Of a DNA stretch of 64,000 nt, positions 34,351 to 43,510 are shown piece after piece (the stretch's first letter is position 1; every line of letters starts with the position of its first letter). The translations under genes were made by a program, and so were the position numbers. This DNA comes from Amphritea balenae (GTDB lineage: Bacteria > Pseudomonadota > Gammaproteobacteria > Pseudomonadales > Balneatricaceae), in assembly GCF_003858655.1 (NCBI RefSeq), contig NZ_RQXV01000001.1, forward strand, positions 248,001 to 312,000, in the 5' to 3' direction. The notes below the pieces were generated by a model. That model made no database searches and had not been told where the DNA came from. It saw only the letters and a list, made by a program, of their open reading frames with translations.

Positions 34351-35256
34351 ATGGACCGTTTTCATCTGATGAGTGTTTTCGTTGCGGTTGCTGAAGAGCA
34401 AGGTTTTGCCGCGGCAGCCCGCCGGTTAAGGATGTCGCCACCAGCCGTAACCAGGGCGATCGCCGCGCTGGAACAACGCCTCGGCGTTAAGCTACTCAAC
34501 CGCACTACCCGTTATGTGCGCACCACTGATGCCGGACAGCGTTACCTTGAGGATGCCCGCCGCATAATGGCAGAGGTAGATATGGCTGATGACACCGCCG
34601 CCGGCATTAACGCCGAACCCCGTGGCCACCTCACAGTCACAGCACCGGCATTGTTTGGTCGGATGTTCGTTATCCCAGGCATCGTCGAGTATCAGCAACA
34701 ATATCCGGACACCGAGGTCTCGGCAGTATTTCTGGATCGGATTGTTAACATGCTCGAAGAAGGTATCGATGTCGGTATCCGTATTGGTGAACTGCCGGAC
34801 TCCAGCATGCGTGCGTTACGGGTTGGGTCTGTGCGCCGGATACTCTGCGCTACGCCGGATTACCTGAAACAACATGGCGAACCAGAAACTCTGGAACAAT
34901 TGACGCAACATACACTTATCGCTTCCAGCGCCGGTAACAGCCCACCAGACTGGAGCTTTATAGATAAAAACAAAAGCCAGTTACTGCGTATACAACCCCG
35001 GCTACGGGTTACCACCAACGATGCAGCCTTGGAAGCTGCGCTGCAGGGGTTCGGCATAACCCGTCTGCTTTCGTATCAGGCAGCTGCTAAAATTGCTGAA
35101 GGCAGGCTTAAGATCATCATGAAAACTTTCGAACCTAACCCCTGGCCAGTGCACATCATGCACAGGGAAGGTCGCTACGCTTCAGCAAAAATAAGGACTT
35201 TTGTTGACCTGTTGGCCCTGCGGCTGCGGTCGGATACCGCCTTAAAGCCTGAGTAA
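34351..35256 (+). CDS. LysR family regulator, divergent from the CMD/flavoprotein genes
   Basis: A 301-residue LysR protein with the HTH at residues 1-60 (GFAAAARRLRMSPPAVTRAIAALEQRLG) and the NRTTRYVRTTDAG wing typical of the CrgA/PecT-like branch. The effector domain runs from residue 90 to about 290. It probably controls the divergent pair at 33371-33916 and 31476-33227. Its upstream region is interrupted by the 267-bp element, which may have changed promoter spacing. Confidence 0.85.
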   Translation: MDRFHLMSVFVAVAEEQGFAAAARRLRMSPPAVTRAIAALEQRLGVKLLNRTTRYVRTTDAGQRYLEDARRIMAEVDMADDTAAGINAEPRGHLTVTAPALFGRMFVIPGIVEYQQQYPDTEVSAVFLDRIVNMLEEGIDVGIRIGELPDSSMRALRVGSVRRILCATPDYLKQHGEPETLEQLTQHTLIASSAGNSPPDWSFIDKNKSQLLRIQPRLRVTTNDAALEAALQGFGITRLLSYQAAAKIAEGRLKIIMKTFEPNPWPVHIMHREGRYASAKIRTFVDLLALRLRSDTALKPE

Positions 35257-35342
35257 GAATAGTAACAACAGCAGTAACCGGGTATCGGCTACTGCTGTTG
35301 CTGATTGAGTTACTGTAGTTGATGTAGTTACATGCGCTACCA

Positions 35343-35588
35343 TCAATCCTTCCAGAACGGTTTGGTTACCTCATTCACCACATCAGACCGGCTGATGCCA
35401 ATATCCTTTAGCATATGACTGCTCATCCCTGCCAGCTGTCGCCGGGAAGTGCTATTTCTGCGCCAGCGGTGCAATACTTTCCTCACTGCTGTCACCGCAT
35501 TCATCAAACTTCCTATGGCAACAGAAAAACCACTTTTTGAATTAATATTTCTTGCGCTTACTTCGTTACAGATCGTTGCATTACTCAT
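35343..35588 (-). CDS. DUF1127 small basic protein
   Basis: An 81-residue protein whose C-terminal part carries the DUF1127 pattern: RRNSTSRRQLAGMSSHMLKDIGISRSDV. The N-terminal half is poorly conserved. DUF1127 (YjiS-like) proteins are small, arginine-rich and often linked to phosphate or RNA metabolism in other bacteria; the role here is unknown. Stands alone between two LysR genes. Confidence 0.85.
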   Translation of the reverse strand: MSNATICNEVSARNINSKSGFSVAIGSLMNAVTAVRKVLHRWRRNSTSRRQLAGMSSHMLKDIGISRSDVVNEVTKPFWKD

Positions 35589-35708
35589 CGAAACACCCTC
35601 TCAATACCGTTGGTAGGCATTAATATTCGGATATTTTTCAGTTACCGACAAACGAGAAATCACCCGCTATAATTAAGAAATTCTAATCTATAAGCATACT
35701 CTGATACG

Positions 35709-36644
35709 ATGAAGCGACTGCCCCCACTGAAAGCATTGCTGGCGTTCCGTCACGCCGCTGAAGCACAAAGCTTTAAGATCGCTGCCGAGCAACTTAATGT
35801 TACCCAGGCCGCCATCAGCCAACAGATCAAGACACTGGAACAACAGCTTGGACAGGTACTGTTCAAACGTCTGACCCGAGCGGTAGAACTGACCCCACAA
35901 GGGCAACAGCTACTACCCTATGCCAGCAAAGCCTTCGACACCCTGGAGCAAGGTGTTGCGCAACTGGCTGAAGACCCATACCCGGACCGACTCACCCTCA
36001 GCACCCTACCCTCATTCGCCGCGCGCTGGCTGGTGCCGCGGCTGGGCAAGTTTCAGGAACAGGCCCCACAGATCAATATCCACCTGTCCCCCGGTTTGCA
36101 GCTGGTATCCTTTGAAGGCAATGAACTTGACCTGGCAATCCGTTTTGGCAGAGGTAGTTACCCAGGGCTTAGATCACGGCTGCTGCTGAAAGACTACCTT
36201 ATTCCGGTGTGCCATCCTTCGCTTATAAACCAGGAGCAACCAATTCCCGCACAACTGGAGCAGCTAGCCCTGATATCGGATGAAGCCCCGGACATGCAGA
36301 TGCTATGGCCAGATATAGAACAGGCATTAGGCGTCAGGTTTCGTGAGGGCGCATCCCGCCTGCACGTTTCAGATTCCACCATGCTGGTCGAAGCGCTACT
36401 CAGTGGACAGGGGCTGGCGATGCTGCGCTTCAGCCTGGCTTACGATCTACTGGAACGAGGACTTCTGATCTGCCCTATGCCGGTCTATCTGAGATCTGTA
36501 TTCGATTTTTACCTGGTAGCACCCGAACAACACTTTCAGCGACCCAAGGTTCGTACGTTTGAAAACTGGCTACGCCGGGAAATTCAGGTTATCGACCGCA
36601 GCTGGGAGCAGTTTTACCAATCCCATCTGGCAATTCCCCGGTGA
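35709..36644 (+). CDS. LysR family regulator, GcvA-like
   Basis: A 311-residue LysR protein starting with the GcvA/AmpR-type pattern RLPPLKALLAFRHAAEAQSFKIAAEQLNVTQAAISQQIKTLEQQLG. The effector domain begins with LTLSTLPSFAARWLVPRLGKFQ, also characteristic of the GcvA branch. No target is obvious: the divergent neighbour is the DUF1127 gene and the downstream neighbour a GNAT gene. Confidence 0.87.
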   Translation: MKRLPPLKALLAFRHAAEAQSFKIAAEQLNVTQAAISQQIKTLEQQLGQVLFKRLTRAVELTPQGQQLLPYASKAFDTLEQGVAQLAEDPYPDRLTLSTLPSFAARWLVPRLGKFQEQAPQINIHLSPGLQLVSFEGNELDLAIRFGRGSYPGLRSRLLLKDYLIPVCHPSLINQEQPIPAQLEQLALISDEAPDMQMLWPDIEQALGVRFREGASRLHVSDSTMLVEALLSGQGLAMLRFSLAYDLLERGLLICPMPVYLRSVFDFYLVAPEQHFQRPKVRTFENWLRREIQVIDRSWEQFYQSHLAIPR

Positions 36645-36767
36645 CATACTCAAACGCTATCACCACCCTCTCAGGTTTCCGCACTACCGACTGATAGGTA
36701 TTTCCTTAGATGTACCGGGCAACTTAAATTAAACCTTTAAGTATTGATATAACGACAAGGGGGCAAC

Positions 36768-37238
36768 ATGGCACAGAAAATACAGATCAGAATAGCGAAC
36801 CGATCAGACGCTGAGACAGTTGGCGCAATGGTTTTTAAGCTATTGCTGGAGTTGTTTCCCGAACTTACAAAATCGATAAGCATAGAAAAAACAGTCGCCG
36901 ACGCGCATAGCCTACTACAACAAGGTTCAAAGGTTTGGGCCTTCATAGCCTTAAGTGAGAGTAATGAATGTATCGGGCTGATCACACTTAACGAATGTGC
37001 GGCCATATACGCTGGCGGCAGTTTTGGAGAGATCTCTGAGCTATATATCAAGCCGGAGAACAGGTCAGCCAACATCGGCACACTACTCATCGATACCGCA
37101 GTGGAATTTGGCCGCAACAAGGGCTGGAGCTGCTTCGAGGTGGGCGCCCCGGATCTGCCAAAGTGGCAAAAGACAGTCGATTTCTATATTCGCTACGGCT
37201 TTAATATCGTCGGCCCACGACTTGAACTATCTATCTAA
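36768..37238 (+). CDS. GNAT family N-acetyltransferase
   Basis: A 156-residue acetyltransferase. The N-terminal RIANRSDAETV helix, the central strand GEISELYIKPENR, and the pyrophosphate loop NRSANIGTLLIDTAVEFGRNKGW (a variant of Q/RxxGxG/A) are visible, followed by FYIRYGFNIVG at the end. Acetyl-CoA is the expected donor; the acceptor is unknown. In a polyamine-rich neighbourhood an amine acceptor is possible but unsupported. Confidence 0.8.
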   Translation: MAQKIQIRIANRSDAETVGAMVFKLLLELFPELTKSISIEKTVADAHSLLQQGSKVWAFIALSESNECIGLITLNECAAIYAGGSFGEISELYIKPENRSANIGTLLIDTAVEFGRNKGWSCFEVGAPDLPKWQKTVDFYIRYGFNIVGPRLELSI

Positions 37239-37437
37239 AGAAATTCCGCTATCTGATATTGAGGATCCCCGGTAATGGCTAACCTTAACCCATTGACTGC
37301 AACCGGACCAAAAGCCGGACCATGTAGCGTGCAAACCTCAAAGAATCCACAGAAGCGTCATCCGACTTGAGAGTTGCAGGTCCCTGTTTGCGTACTACCT
37401 TTTTCTTGAGGGACCCGAGCGGTGCTTAAGGGGCTAT

Positions 37438-38148
37438 TTACTTAAGCAATATACCTGCCATCGCTATAAGAAAACGGTCAGCGTTAATTGCGACCTTTTC
37501 ACTATCCAGGCTATTTAATCCCTCCCGGGCTTCTGCTTCAGAAATATAAGCAGGAGTAATAGCCAGCAACAGAGCCGACATATAATCAGTTCTGAATTCA
37601 GGGTGCGCCTGCACTGTCAGAATATGGTTACCATATCGCAACACCGCGTTAGGGCAGAAAGTAGATTCAGCCAGCACCTCTGCAGTCTCAGGCAGGTCGA
37701 CCACCTGATCCTGGTGAATCACATTCAGTGATAGCGAATCCGTTCCTAACAGCATCTGACCCGCTGGAGTCACATTATAATGGTGCAAACCCAGTCCCCA
37801 ACCGGCTTCAACCTTTGCAACCTGCCCGCCTAACGCCTGCGCTATTATCTGATGACCAAAACAGATACCCAGCAATGGTATCCGCAGCTCAGCAATAACA
37901 CCGATCAGCCTCTCAAGCGACTTAATCCAGGGCAAAGGTTCATAGGTGCTATTCGCCGAGCCCGTAATAACCCAGGCATCACATTCATCAACAGCATCTG
38001 GAAACTCTCCCAACCGGACCTCATAAACAGTTATCACCAGATCTGATCTTAGCTGCAGCAACATCGTTTCGGTCATATCAGCAAATGAGCCATACACTTC
38101 CAACAAAGGGGGTTCGTTAGTACCGGTCGCCAGAATACCTATTTTCAT
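37438..38148 (-). CDS. Type 1 glutamine amidotransferase-like protein A
   Basis: A 236-residue class I GATase domain of the GMP-synthase-like stand-alone type. The nucleophile Cys is in LLGICFGHQIIAQALGG near residue 97, and the His-Glu pair is in VQAHPEF near residue 182. It is a diverged paralogue of the next gene. It is not of the peptidase C26 (PuuD) type, whose nucleophile motif normally reads GICRG. Its position among puu and pot genes makes gamma-glutamyl amide hydrolysis a reasonable guess for both paralogues. Confidence 0.82.
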   Translation of the reverse strand: MKIGILATGTNEPPLLEVYGSFADMTETMLLQLRSDLVITVYEVRLGEFPDAVDECDAWVITGSANSTYEPLPWIKSLERLIGVIAELRIPLLGICFGHQIIAQALGGQVAKVEAGWGLGLHHYNVTPAGQMLLGTDSLSLNVIHQDQVVDLPETAEVLAESTFCPNAVLRYGNHILTVQAHPEFRTDYMSALLLAITPAYISEAEAREGLNSLDSEKVAINADRFLIAMAGILLK

Positions 38149-38190
38149 CGCCGCTCCTCAAAAAGGCCTGAAATTAAATGCTCCTGAATT

Positions 38191-38215
38191 AAAAAAGCCG
38201 CTCTGGGAGCGGCTT
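38191..38215 (-). terminator. Terminator between the two GATase genes
   Basis: On the minus strand the 9-bp stem AAGCCGCTC / GAGCGGCTT with a 3-nt loop is followed by a T-run, directly after GATase gene B. Confidence 0.85.
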
Positions 38216-38233
38216 ACAATCAGGTTTTGTCTA

Positions 38234-38953
38234 TCAAGCCTGCTGCCTTATAAAGTCAGCCATCCAGCCTGCCACCTGAACCGAATCAGTTGCAGCACCT
38301 TCCTGCCTTAAGCTCGCCAATCCAATATCAGCCGTATCATCTGGAATCACTTCACCCTTGCGCAACGCCACCAACTCGGTCTCATAACTGACATTAAACT
38401 CAGGATGCGCCTGAAAGGTAAGAATATTATCGCCATACACCAAGCCGGCATATTTACAGAAGTCAGACTCGGCAAAGACCCGTGCATTAACGGGTTTTTC
38501 TGTCACCTGATAGCGATGCATCGCACTGATGGTAAAACTTCCAACATCATTTTTAATAAAGCTGTTTTCACCGCTCAATTGATAGCTGTGCAAACCTACG
38601 CCCCAACCACCATCAAAAGCTTCAACCTTGCCTTTAAAAGCTTCTGCGATAATCTGATGGCCAAAGCAGATACCCACTAAAGGCTTACCCGTACCATCTA
38701 TCTCGAGGATCAACTCTTTTAACTGCTGCATCCAGCCACGATTTTCATCGACATTAAATTTAGAGCCGGTGATGATCCAGCCATCACACTGCTCTGCGCT
38801 GGCAGGAAAATGGTCATCACGAACTTCAAAGACCTCATACTCAAAACAAACGTCAGCCTGATTGAACAGCTGCACAAACATATCAGCATACGAACCGTGC
38901 TGACCTAATAACTCATCCGGTGTTATGCCGGTTGCCAGAATACCTATTTTCAT
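38234..38953 (-). CDS. Type 1 glutamine amidotransferase-like protein B
   Basis: A 239-residue paralogue of the neighbouring GATase, sharing MKIGILATG at the start, GICFGHQIIAEAF around the Cys nucleophile, GWGVGLHSY and FQAHPEF with the catalytic His-Glu. No synthetase domain is attached, so it probably hydrolyses a gamma-glutamyl amide or ester rather than feeding ammonia to a partner. In this context a role in releasing GABA or an acetylated product from the gamma-glutamyl intermediate is plausible. It has its own terminator. Confidence 0.82.
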   Translation of the reverse strand: MKIGILATGITPDELLGQHGSYADMFVQLFNQADVCFEYEVFEVRDDHFPASAEQCDGWIITGSKFNVDENRGWMQQLKELILEIDGTGKPLVGICFGHQIIAEAFKGKVEAFDGGWGVGLHSYQLSGENSFIKNDVGSFTISAMHRYQVTEKPVNARVFAESDFCKYAGLVYGDNILTFQAHPEFNVSYETELVALRKGEVIPDDTADIGLASLRQEGAATDSVQVAGWMADFIRQQA

Positions 38954-39010
38954 ACTCTTACCTTCGCTCTACTGCCTTAAGCTGTACAAACTACTCATAC
39001 TCTTTAAAAC

Positions 39011-39035
39011 ACAACGCCCGCAAAGCGGGCGTTGT
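39011..39035 (-). terminator. Terminator of the potFGHI operon
   Basis: Perfect 11-bp stem ACAACGCCCGC / GCGGGCGTTGT with an AAA loop, followed by GTTTT on the minus strand, 18 bases after the potI stop. Confidence 0.82.
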
Positions 39036-39052
39036 TTAACCCTGAACGGTAT

Positions 39053-39868
39053 TTAATCCTGACGCCCCAGCAACTTAGCCTGACGCCGCATCTGGAACAT
39101 TGCAGCAATAACACCAATGGCCACAATAGCTATCATGATGGTTGCCAGCGCATTAACCTCAGGCGATACACCCAAACGAACCTTGGAGAAGATCACCATC
39201 GGCAACGTACTGTTGCCCGGCCCTGAAACGAAGCTGGCAATAACCAGATCATCCAATGACAGAGTAAATGATAGTAACCAACCGGATATAATAGCCGGCG
39301 CGATCAAAGGCAGAGTCACCAGAAAGAACAGCGATGAGGGTTTAGCACCCAGGTCCATTGCCGCTTCTTCTAAGGTTTCATCCATCTGTGATAGCCGCGA
39401 CTGAACGATTACCGCCACATAAGCCATACAGAATGTCACATGGGCAATAATAATGGTGCCGGTACCCCGGCCTGACGGCCAGCCGATCAACCCTTCCATC
39501 GCAACAAACAACAGCAACAGCGACAGACCGGTAATTACTTCTGGCATCACCAGTGGTGCAGTAATCCAGCCCGAGAAAATCATCTTGCCACGAAACTTGC
39601 CAAAACGACTTAATACATAACCGGCCATCGTACCCAGTATTACCGCCACACTGGCACTGATAAAGGCTATTTTCAGACTCAGCAATGCAGCATCGATAAT
39701 CTGTTCATTACGGAACAGCTCGCCGTACCATTTGAGTGACCAGCCACCCCAAACCGTCACCAGTTTAGACTTGTTAAAGCTATAAACGATCAGTGCGATC
39801 ATTGGCGCATACAGGAAAATAAAACCCATAATTGCCGTTGTATTTAAGAATAATGAACGACGTTTCAT
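39053..39868 (-). CDS. potI: Putrescine ABC transporter permease PotI
   Basis: A 271-residue inner-membrane permease with six transmembrane segments. The permease signature loop is EEAAMDLGAKPSSLFFLVTLPLIAPAI near residue 170, which contacts the PotG ATPase. The N-terminus MKRRSLFLNTTAIMGFIFLY and the FSLKWYGELF segment are typical of PotI. With PotH it forms the channel for putrescine uptake. Its ATG overlaps the stop of the small bridging ORF (ATGA), with GGGGAGG as ribosome site inside that ORF. Confidence 0.92.
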   Translation of the reverse strand: MKRRSLFLNTTAIMGFIFLYAPMIALIVYSFNKSKLVTVWGGWSLKWYGELFRNEQIIDAALLSLKIAFISASVAVILGTMAGYVLSRFGKFRGKMIFSGWITAPLVMPEVITGLSLLLLFVAMEGLIGWPSGRGTGTIIIAHVTFCMAYVAVIVQSRLSQMDETLEEAAMDLGAKPSSLFFLVTLPLIAPAIISGWLLSFTLSLDDLVIASFVSGPGNSTLPMVIFSKVRLGVSPEVNALATIMIAIVAIGVIAAMFQMRRQAKLLGRQD

Positions 39869-40026
39869 AAGAGCGCCTCCCCTTTATCCTGACCATTAAG
39901 GATCAGCCCAGTGATAAGAGTGGTAGCACCCGTCTCTTTTAAAACAGTCATCGTAGTCAGTAAAAACAAGCCGAAAGCTGCCGTCGTATTACTCTTTATA
40001 ATTGAAATCAATGAACGACATTTCAT
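39865..40026 (-). CDS. 53-aa bridging ORF, potI/potH chimeric remnant
   Basis: An intact 53-codon frame that exactly fills the potH-potI gap. Its ATG overlaps the potH stop (TGATG) and its stop overlaps the potI ATG (ATGA), with a good ribosome site (GAGGAGG) at the potH end. The start MKCRSLISIIKSNTTAAFG resembles the PotI start MKRRSLFLNTTAIMG. The end LILNGQDKGEALL resembles the PotH end LIRNGQGKEEAV. It therefore looks like the collapsed remnant of a tandem potH-potI duplication kept as a translational bridge. One hydrophobic stretch (about residues 18-30) is present; independent function is doubtful. Confidence 0.6.
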   Translation of the reverse strand: MKCRSLISIIKSNTTAAFGLFLLTTMTVLKETGATTLITGLILNGQDKGEALL

Positions 40027-40982
40027 CAGACCGCCTCCTCTTTACCCTGACCATTACGGATCAACATGATTGGTAAGACCAGCACTACCAACATCACTAT
40101 TGCTACAGCAGATGCCATCGGCCAATCCCGGTTGAGGAAGAACTCATCCCAGAGCACCCTACCTATCATCAGCGTATCCGAACCACCTAACAAGGCAGGT
40201 ATGACAAACTCACCCACGGCAGGGATAAACACCAACACGCAACCCGCAATAATACCCGGAATCGCCATCGGAATAGTGATCAGAAAGAAGCTTGTTGCGG
40301 GCTTAGCACCCAGATCTTCTGCTGCTTCCAGCAGTGTCATATCCATCTTTTCCAGCGCACTGTAGAGCGGCAACACCATAAATGGCAGATAGGTATAGAC
40401 TATGCCTATATAAACCGCGAAGTCGGTCTGCAGCATTGTCAGAGGCTGATCTATCACCCCGATACTCAACAGAAACTCATTCACCAGACCATTTTTCTTC
40501 AGGAAGCCCATCCAGGCATATACCCGTAATAGAAAAGAGGTCCAGAACGGCAGTATTACCAGTGATAACAACAGCGCACGGGTGGTCGGCTTACTACGGG
40601 CGATCAGATAGGCGATAGGAAAAGCAACCAACAAAGTAAAGAAGGTTGATACGCTGGCTATCTTAATCGAGCTCAGGTAAGCATCCAGGTAAAAGGTATC
40701 CTCAAACAGATAGAGGTAGTTACCCAGATTCAGCTTTAGATTAAGGTAAGCCTCTTCCAAGTCCCACTCTAACAGAGAGGTATAAGGCGGCACTGCAATC
40801 GCGGTCTCCGACAGGGAGATCTTAAATACCACCAGAAACGGGATAAAGAAAAATATACCTAGCCATAACGAGGGAACAGCAATAACACCGAACCGCCCCC
40901 AATTGACTTTGCTCAGGAAATTATACTTTGCCAGGCGTGAACCGGAGCCATCCACCCAGGCAGAACCTGTTTGAATACTCAT
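40026..40982 (-). CDS. potH: Putrescine ABC transporter permease PotH
   Basis: A 318-residue inner-membrane permease. The start at 40982 is chosen because it overlaps the potG stop (ATGA); an upstream ATG lies inside potG. Six TM segments are visible, and the ATPase-contact loop is EAAEDLGAKPATSFFLITIPMAIPGI near residue 215. LFFLIPFLVVFKISLSE-like text near residue 45 and FVIPALLGGSDTLMIG near residue 255 are characteristic of PotH. Partner of PotI and PotG. Confidence 0.92.
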   Translation of the reverse strand: MSIQTGSAWVDGSGSRLAKYNFLSKVNWGRFGVIAVPSLWLGIFFFIPFLVVFKISLSETAIAVPPYTSLLEWDLEEAYLNLKLNLGNYLYLFEDTFYLDAYLSSIKIASVSTFFTLLVAFPIAYLIARSKPTTRALLLSLVILPFWTSFLLRVYAWMGFLKKNGLVNEFLLSIGVIDQPLTMLQTDFAVYIGIVYTYLPFMVLPLYSALEKMDMTLLEAAEDLGAKPATSFFLITIPMAIPGIIAGCVLVFIPAVGEFVIPALLGGSDTLMIGRVLWDEFFLNRDWPMASAVAIVMLVVLVLPIMLIRNGQGKEEAV

Positions 40983-42160
40983 GCTGTCAGTACCACGCTG
41001 CTGTCTACGGTCCATGAAAGATAAACCGGATCATTCCAGGTTAGTCGCTCACCCATATCACGGGACATATTAGGTTGCGTTACCCGCACTTCCTTACCGC
41101 TGGCCAACCGTACCCGGTAAACCGACAGGCTGCCCATATAGGCGATCTCTTCGATAATACCCTGAATACAGTTTTCATCCTGATCCGGCTTACGCTTACC
41201 GATTTTAATCTTCTCAGGACGCAGTGCCACAGACACTTTCTGGTTAGGTGCACAGCTGATGCCGTGGTTTACATACAGTACCGAACCTGCCTCTTTCGAC
41301 TTGATACGAACACTGTCCGGCTGATCTTCAATTACCTTACCTTCAAACAGGTTTACCGAACCGACAAACTCTGCCACAAAACGACTATTCGGATATTCAT
41401 AAACATCATGAGGCTCTGCCGTTTGTACTATGACACCATGATTCATGACACCGATCCGGGTCGCCAGCGTCATCGCCTCTTCCTGGTCATGGGTTACCAC
41501 AACAAATGTCACACCCAACTCTTCCTGGATATTAATCAGTTCAAATTGCGTCTCTTCACGTAACTTTTTATCCAAGGCACCCAAGGGCTCATCTAACAAG
41601 AGTAATTTCGGACGCTTAACCAGTGAACGAGCCAGTGCAACACGCTGACGCTGACCACCTGAAAGCTGATGTGGTTTACGCTTACCAAGATGCCCCAGCT
41701 GCACCATATCCAGCATCTGAGCGACACGCTGTTTAACTTCAGAACGATCAATCCCTTCGCGCTTTAAACCAAAGGCAATATTATCTTCAACTGACAGATG
41801 CGGGAACAACGCATAGGACTGGAACATCATGTTCACAGGACGCTTCCACGGCTGAATACCTGCCATATCAACACCGTCAATCAGAATACGGCCGCTGGTT
41901 GGTGATTCAAAGCCTGCCAGCATACGCAGCAATGTACTTTTACCTGAACCTGAACCACCTAACAGACAAAACAGTTCATTCTTATAGATATCCAGTGAGA
42001 TATTATCCACCGCGGTAAATTCACCAAAGTTCTTGGTGATGTTTTCGATCCGCAGAAATGGCTCCGCTCCATCCTGCTTCCACAGGGGCAGACTTGTAGC
42101 GTCAGCGGATGTAACAAGTGCAGCACCGCTTTGCTGATCAATGGTAGGAGTTGAAGTCAT
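40979..42160 (-). CDS. potG: Putrescine ABC transporter ATPase PotG
   Basis: A 393-residue ABC ATPase. Walker A is LLGGSGSGKSTLL (near residue 70), the signature is LSGGQRQRVALARSL, Walker B is LLLLDEPLGALD, and the switch histidine is in VVVTHDQEEA. A TOBE regulatory domain fills the last 120 residues (SVALRPEKIKIG). It powers import through PotHI. Four-base overlap with potH; the 258-base gap to potF carries a strong hairpin. Confidence 0.94.
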   Translation of the reverse strand: MTSTPTIDQQSGAALVTSADATSLPLWKQDGAEPFLRIENITKNFGEFTAVDNISLDIYKNELFCLLGGSGSGKSTLLRMLAGFESPTSGRILIDGVDMAGIQPWKRPVNMMFQSYALFPHLSVEDNIAFGLKREGIDRSEVKQRVAQMLDMVQLGHLGKRKPHQLSGGQRQRVALARSLVKRPKLLLLDEPLGALDKKLREETQFELINIQEELGVTFVVVTHDQEEAMTLATRIGVMNHGVIVQTAEPHDVYEYPNSRFVAEFVGSVNLFEGKVIEDQPDSVRIKSKEAGSVLYVNHGISCAPNQKVSVALRPEKIKIGKRKPDQDENCIQGIIEEIAYMGSLSVYRVRLASGKEVRVTQPNMSRDMGERLTWNDPVYLSWTVDSSVVLTA

Positions 42161-42383
42161 ACTAAACCCTCGATACTTATTTTTATGATGAGTTCTTATA
42201 ATGATTTTCTATGCTGAACTCTTAAGGCTAGCTTTGTGATAAGCGCTTGTGCCATGTGTTGCCGCCAGCTAAAAAACGAGCTTCAGTTAAGCTCTTTTAA
42301 ATTATTCAAGAAGCCCTTGACCATCTCTTTGAGAGATGACTCCGTCCTATACCGGAGCTCAAAGGCTTGCTGAATAACTCAGC

Positions 42384-42409
42384 CAGCGAAAGCCTTTCGG
42401 CTTTCGCTG
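42384..42409 (-). promoter_or_regulatory. Intercistronic hairpin between potF and potG
   Basis: Perfect 11-bp stem CAGCGAAAGCC / GGCTTTCGCTG with a 4-nt loop, ten bases after the potF stop and without a T-run. Likely limits read-through or stabilises the potF message so that binding protein exceeds permease. Confidence 0.65.
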
Positions 42410-42418
42410 CAGGTCAGA

Positions 42419-43510
42419 TTAACGACCGGTTTTGATACCTGTCCAGGCACGCGTCAACAGACGATCAAACTTAGCTGTATGTGCATTCTGAGTGAACAGG
42501 TTTTCTTTCACTGCATCAGATGGATAGATACCCGGATTGTTTAGCACCTCTTCCAGCACCATCGGCTCAGCCGCTTTATTCGCTACTGCATAATAAGCAT
42601 AGTTTGAGATAGACGCGGCGCTTTCACCCTTAAGAATGAAATCGATCAGCTTATGCGCTGCTTCTTTATGGGGTGCATCGGAAGGTACCGCCAACAGATC
42701 AAACCACACCAGCGTTCCCTCTTTAGGGATTGAGTAACCTACATTGATACCCTGACCCGCTTCTTCAGCACGACCCTGAGCCTGCAGCACATCGCCGTTG
42801 TAGCCCAGAGCGACACAAGTATCACCATTTGCCAGATCAGAAATATAAGTAGAAGAGTTAAACTTACCGTAGCTGTCACGCACAGACTTAAGCAATGCAG
42901 TGGCCTGCTTCAGGTCAGCTTTTTTCTCAGAGTTAGGATCAAGTCCCAGATAGTTCAACGCGATAGAAACCACTTCCGCTGGGGAATCCAGCACGGTGAT
43001 GCCACAATCTTTCAATTTAGCCGCAATCTCAGGCTTAAAGATCAGATCCAGTGTATCAACAGGCATCTCACCCAGACGTTCTTTCAGCATGTCAACGTTA
43101 TAACCCAACCCGATCGTACCCCAGGCGTATGGCACGTTATGCTTATTACCATCATCGTGGCGCGCAATCTTCTCCATCAAGACAGTATCAAGGTTGCCGT
43201 AGTTGCTTAGCTGACCACGATCAATCTCTGCATAGATACCGGCCTGTACCTGACGCTCTAGGAATGAGCCGGTTGGTACAACAACATCGTAACCGGAACC
43301 ACCTGACATCAGCTTAGCTTCCAGCACTTCGTTGGAATCATAAACGTCGTAGTTAACTTTGATACCGGTTTCAGCTGTGAATTTTTCCAGAATTTCAGGA
43401 GCGATATAGTCGGACCAGTTGTAGAAGTTTACAACCTGCTCTTCAGCAATTGCGGTAGTGGAAACAGAAACAGCAAGCGCTGTTGCAAGACCAAGTTTCT
43501 TCAGATTCAT
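42419..43510 (-). CDS. potF: Putrescine-binding protein PotF (copy 2)
   Basis: A 363-residue periplasmic binding protein with a signal peptide to about residue 22 (AIA|EEQ). VNFYNWSDYIAPEILEKFTAETG and YDVYDSNEVLEAKLMSGGSGYDVVVP are PotF hallmarks; the W-S-D segment lines the diamine site. It is clearly related to the binding protein at 26219 but belongs to a complete potFGHI set. GGAG precedes the ATG. First gene of the transporter operon. Confidence 0.93.
   Translation of the reverse strand: MNLKKLGLATALAVSVSTTAIAEEQVVNFYNWSDYIAPEILEKFTAETGIKVNYDVYDSNEVLEAKLMSGGSGYDVVVPTGSFLERQVQAGIYAEIDRGQLSNYGNLDTVLMEKIARHDDGNKHNVPYAWGTIGLGYNVDMLKERLGEMPVDTLDLIFKPEIAAKLKDCGITVLDSPAEVVSIALNYLGLDPNSEKKADLKQATALLKSVRDSYGKFNSSTYISDLANGDTCVALGYNGDVLQAQGRAEEAGQGINVGYSIPKEGTLVWFDLLAVPSDAPHKEAAHKLIDFILKGESAASISNYAYYAVANKAAEPMVLEEVLNNPGIYPSDAVKENLFTQNAHTAKFDRLLTRAWTGIKTGR

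Noticed and set aside
37379-37415. GGTCCCT...AGGGACC inverted repeat after the GNAT gene
   Set aside because: Only 7-bp arms with a 23-base loop; too weak to call a terminator or element.
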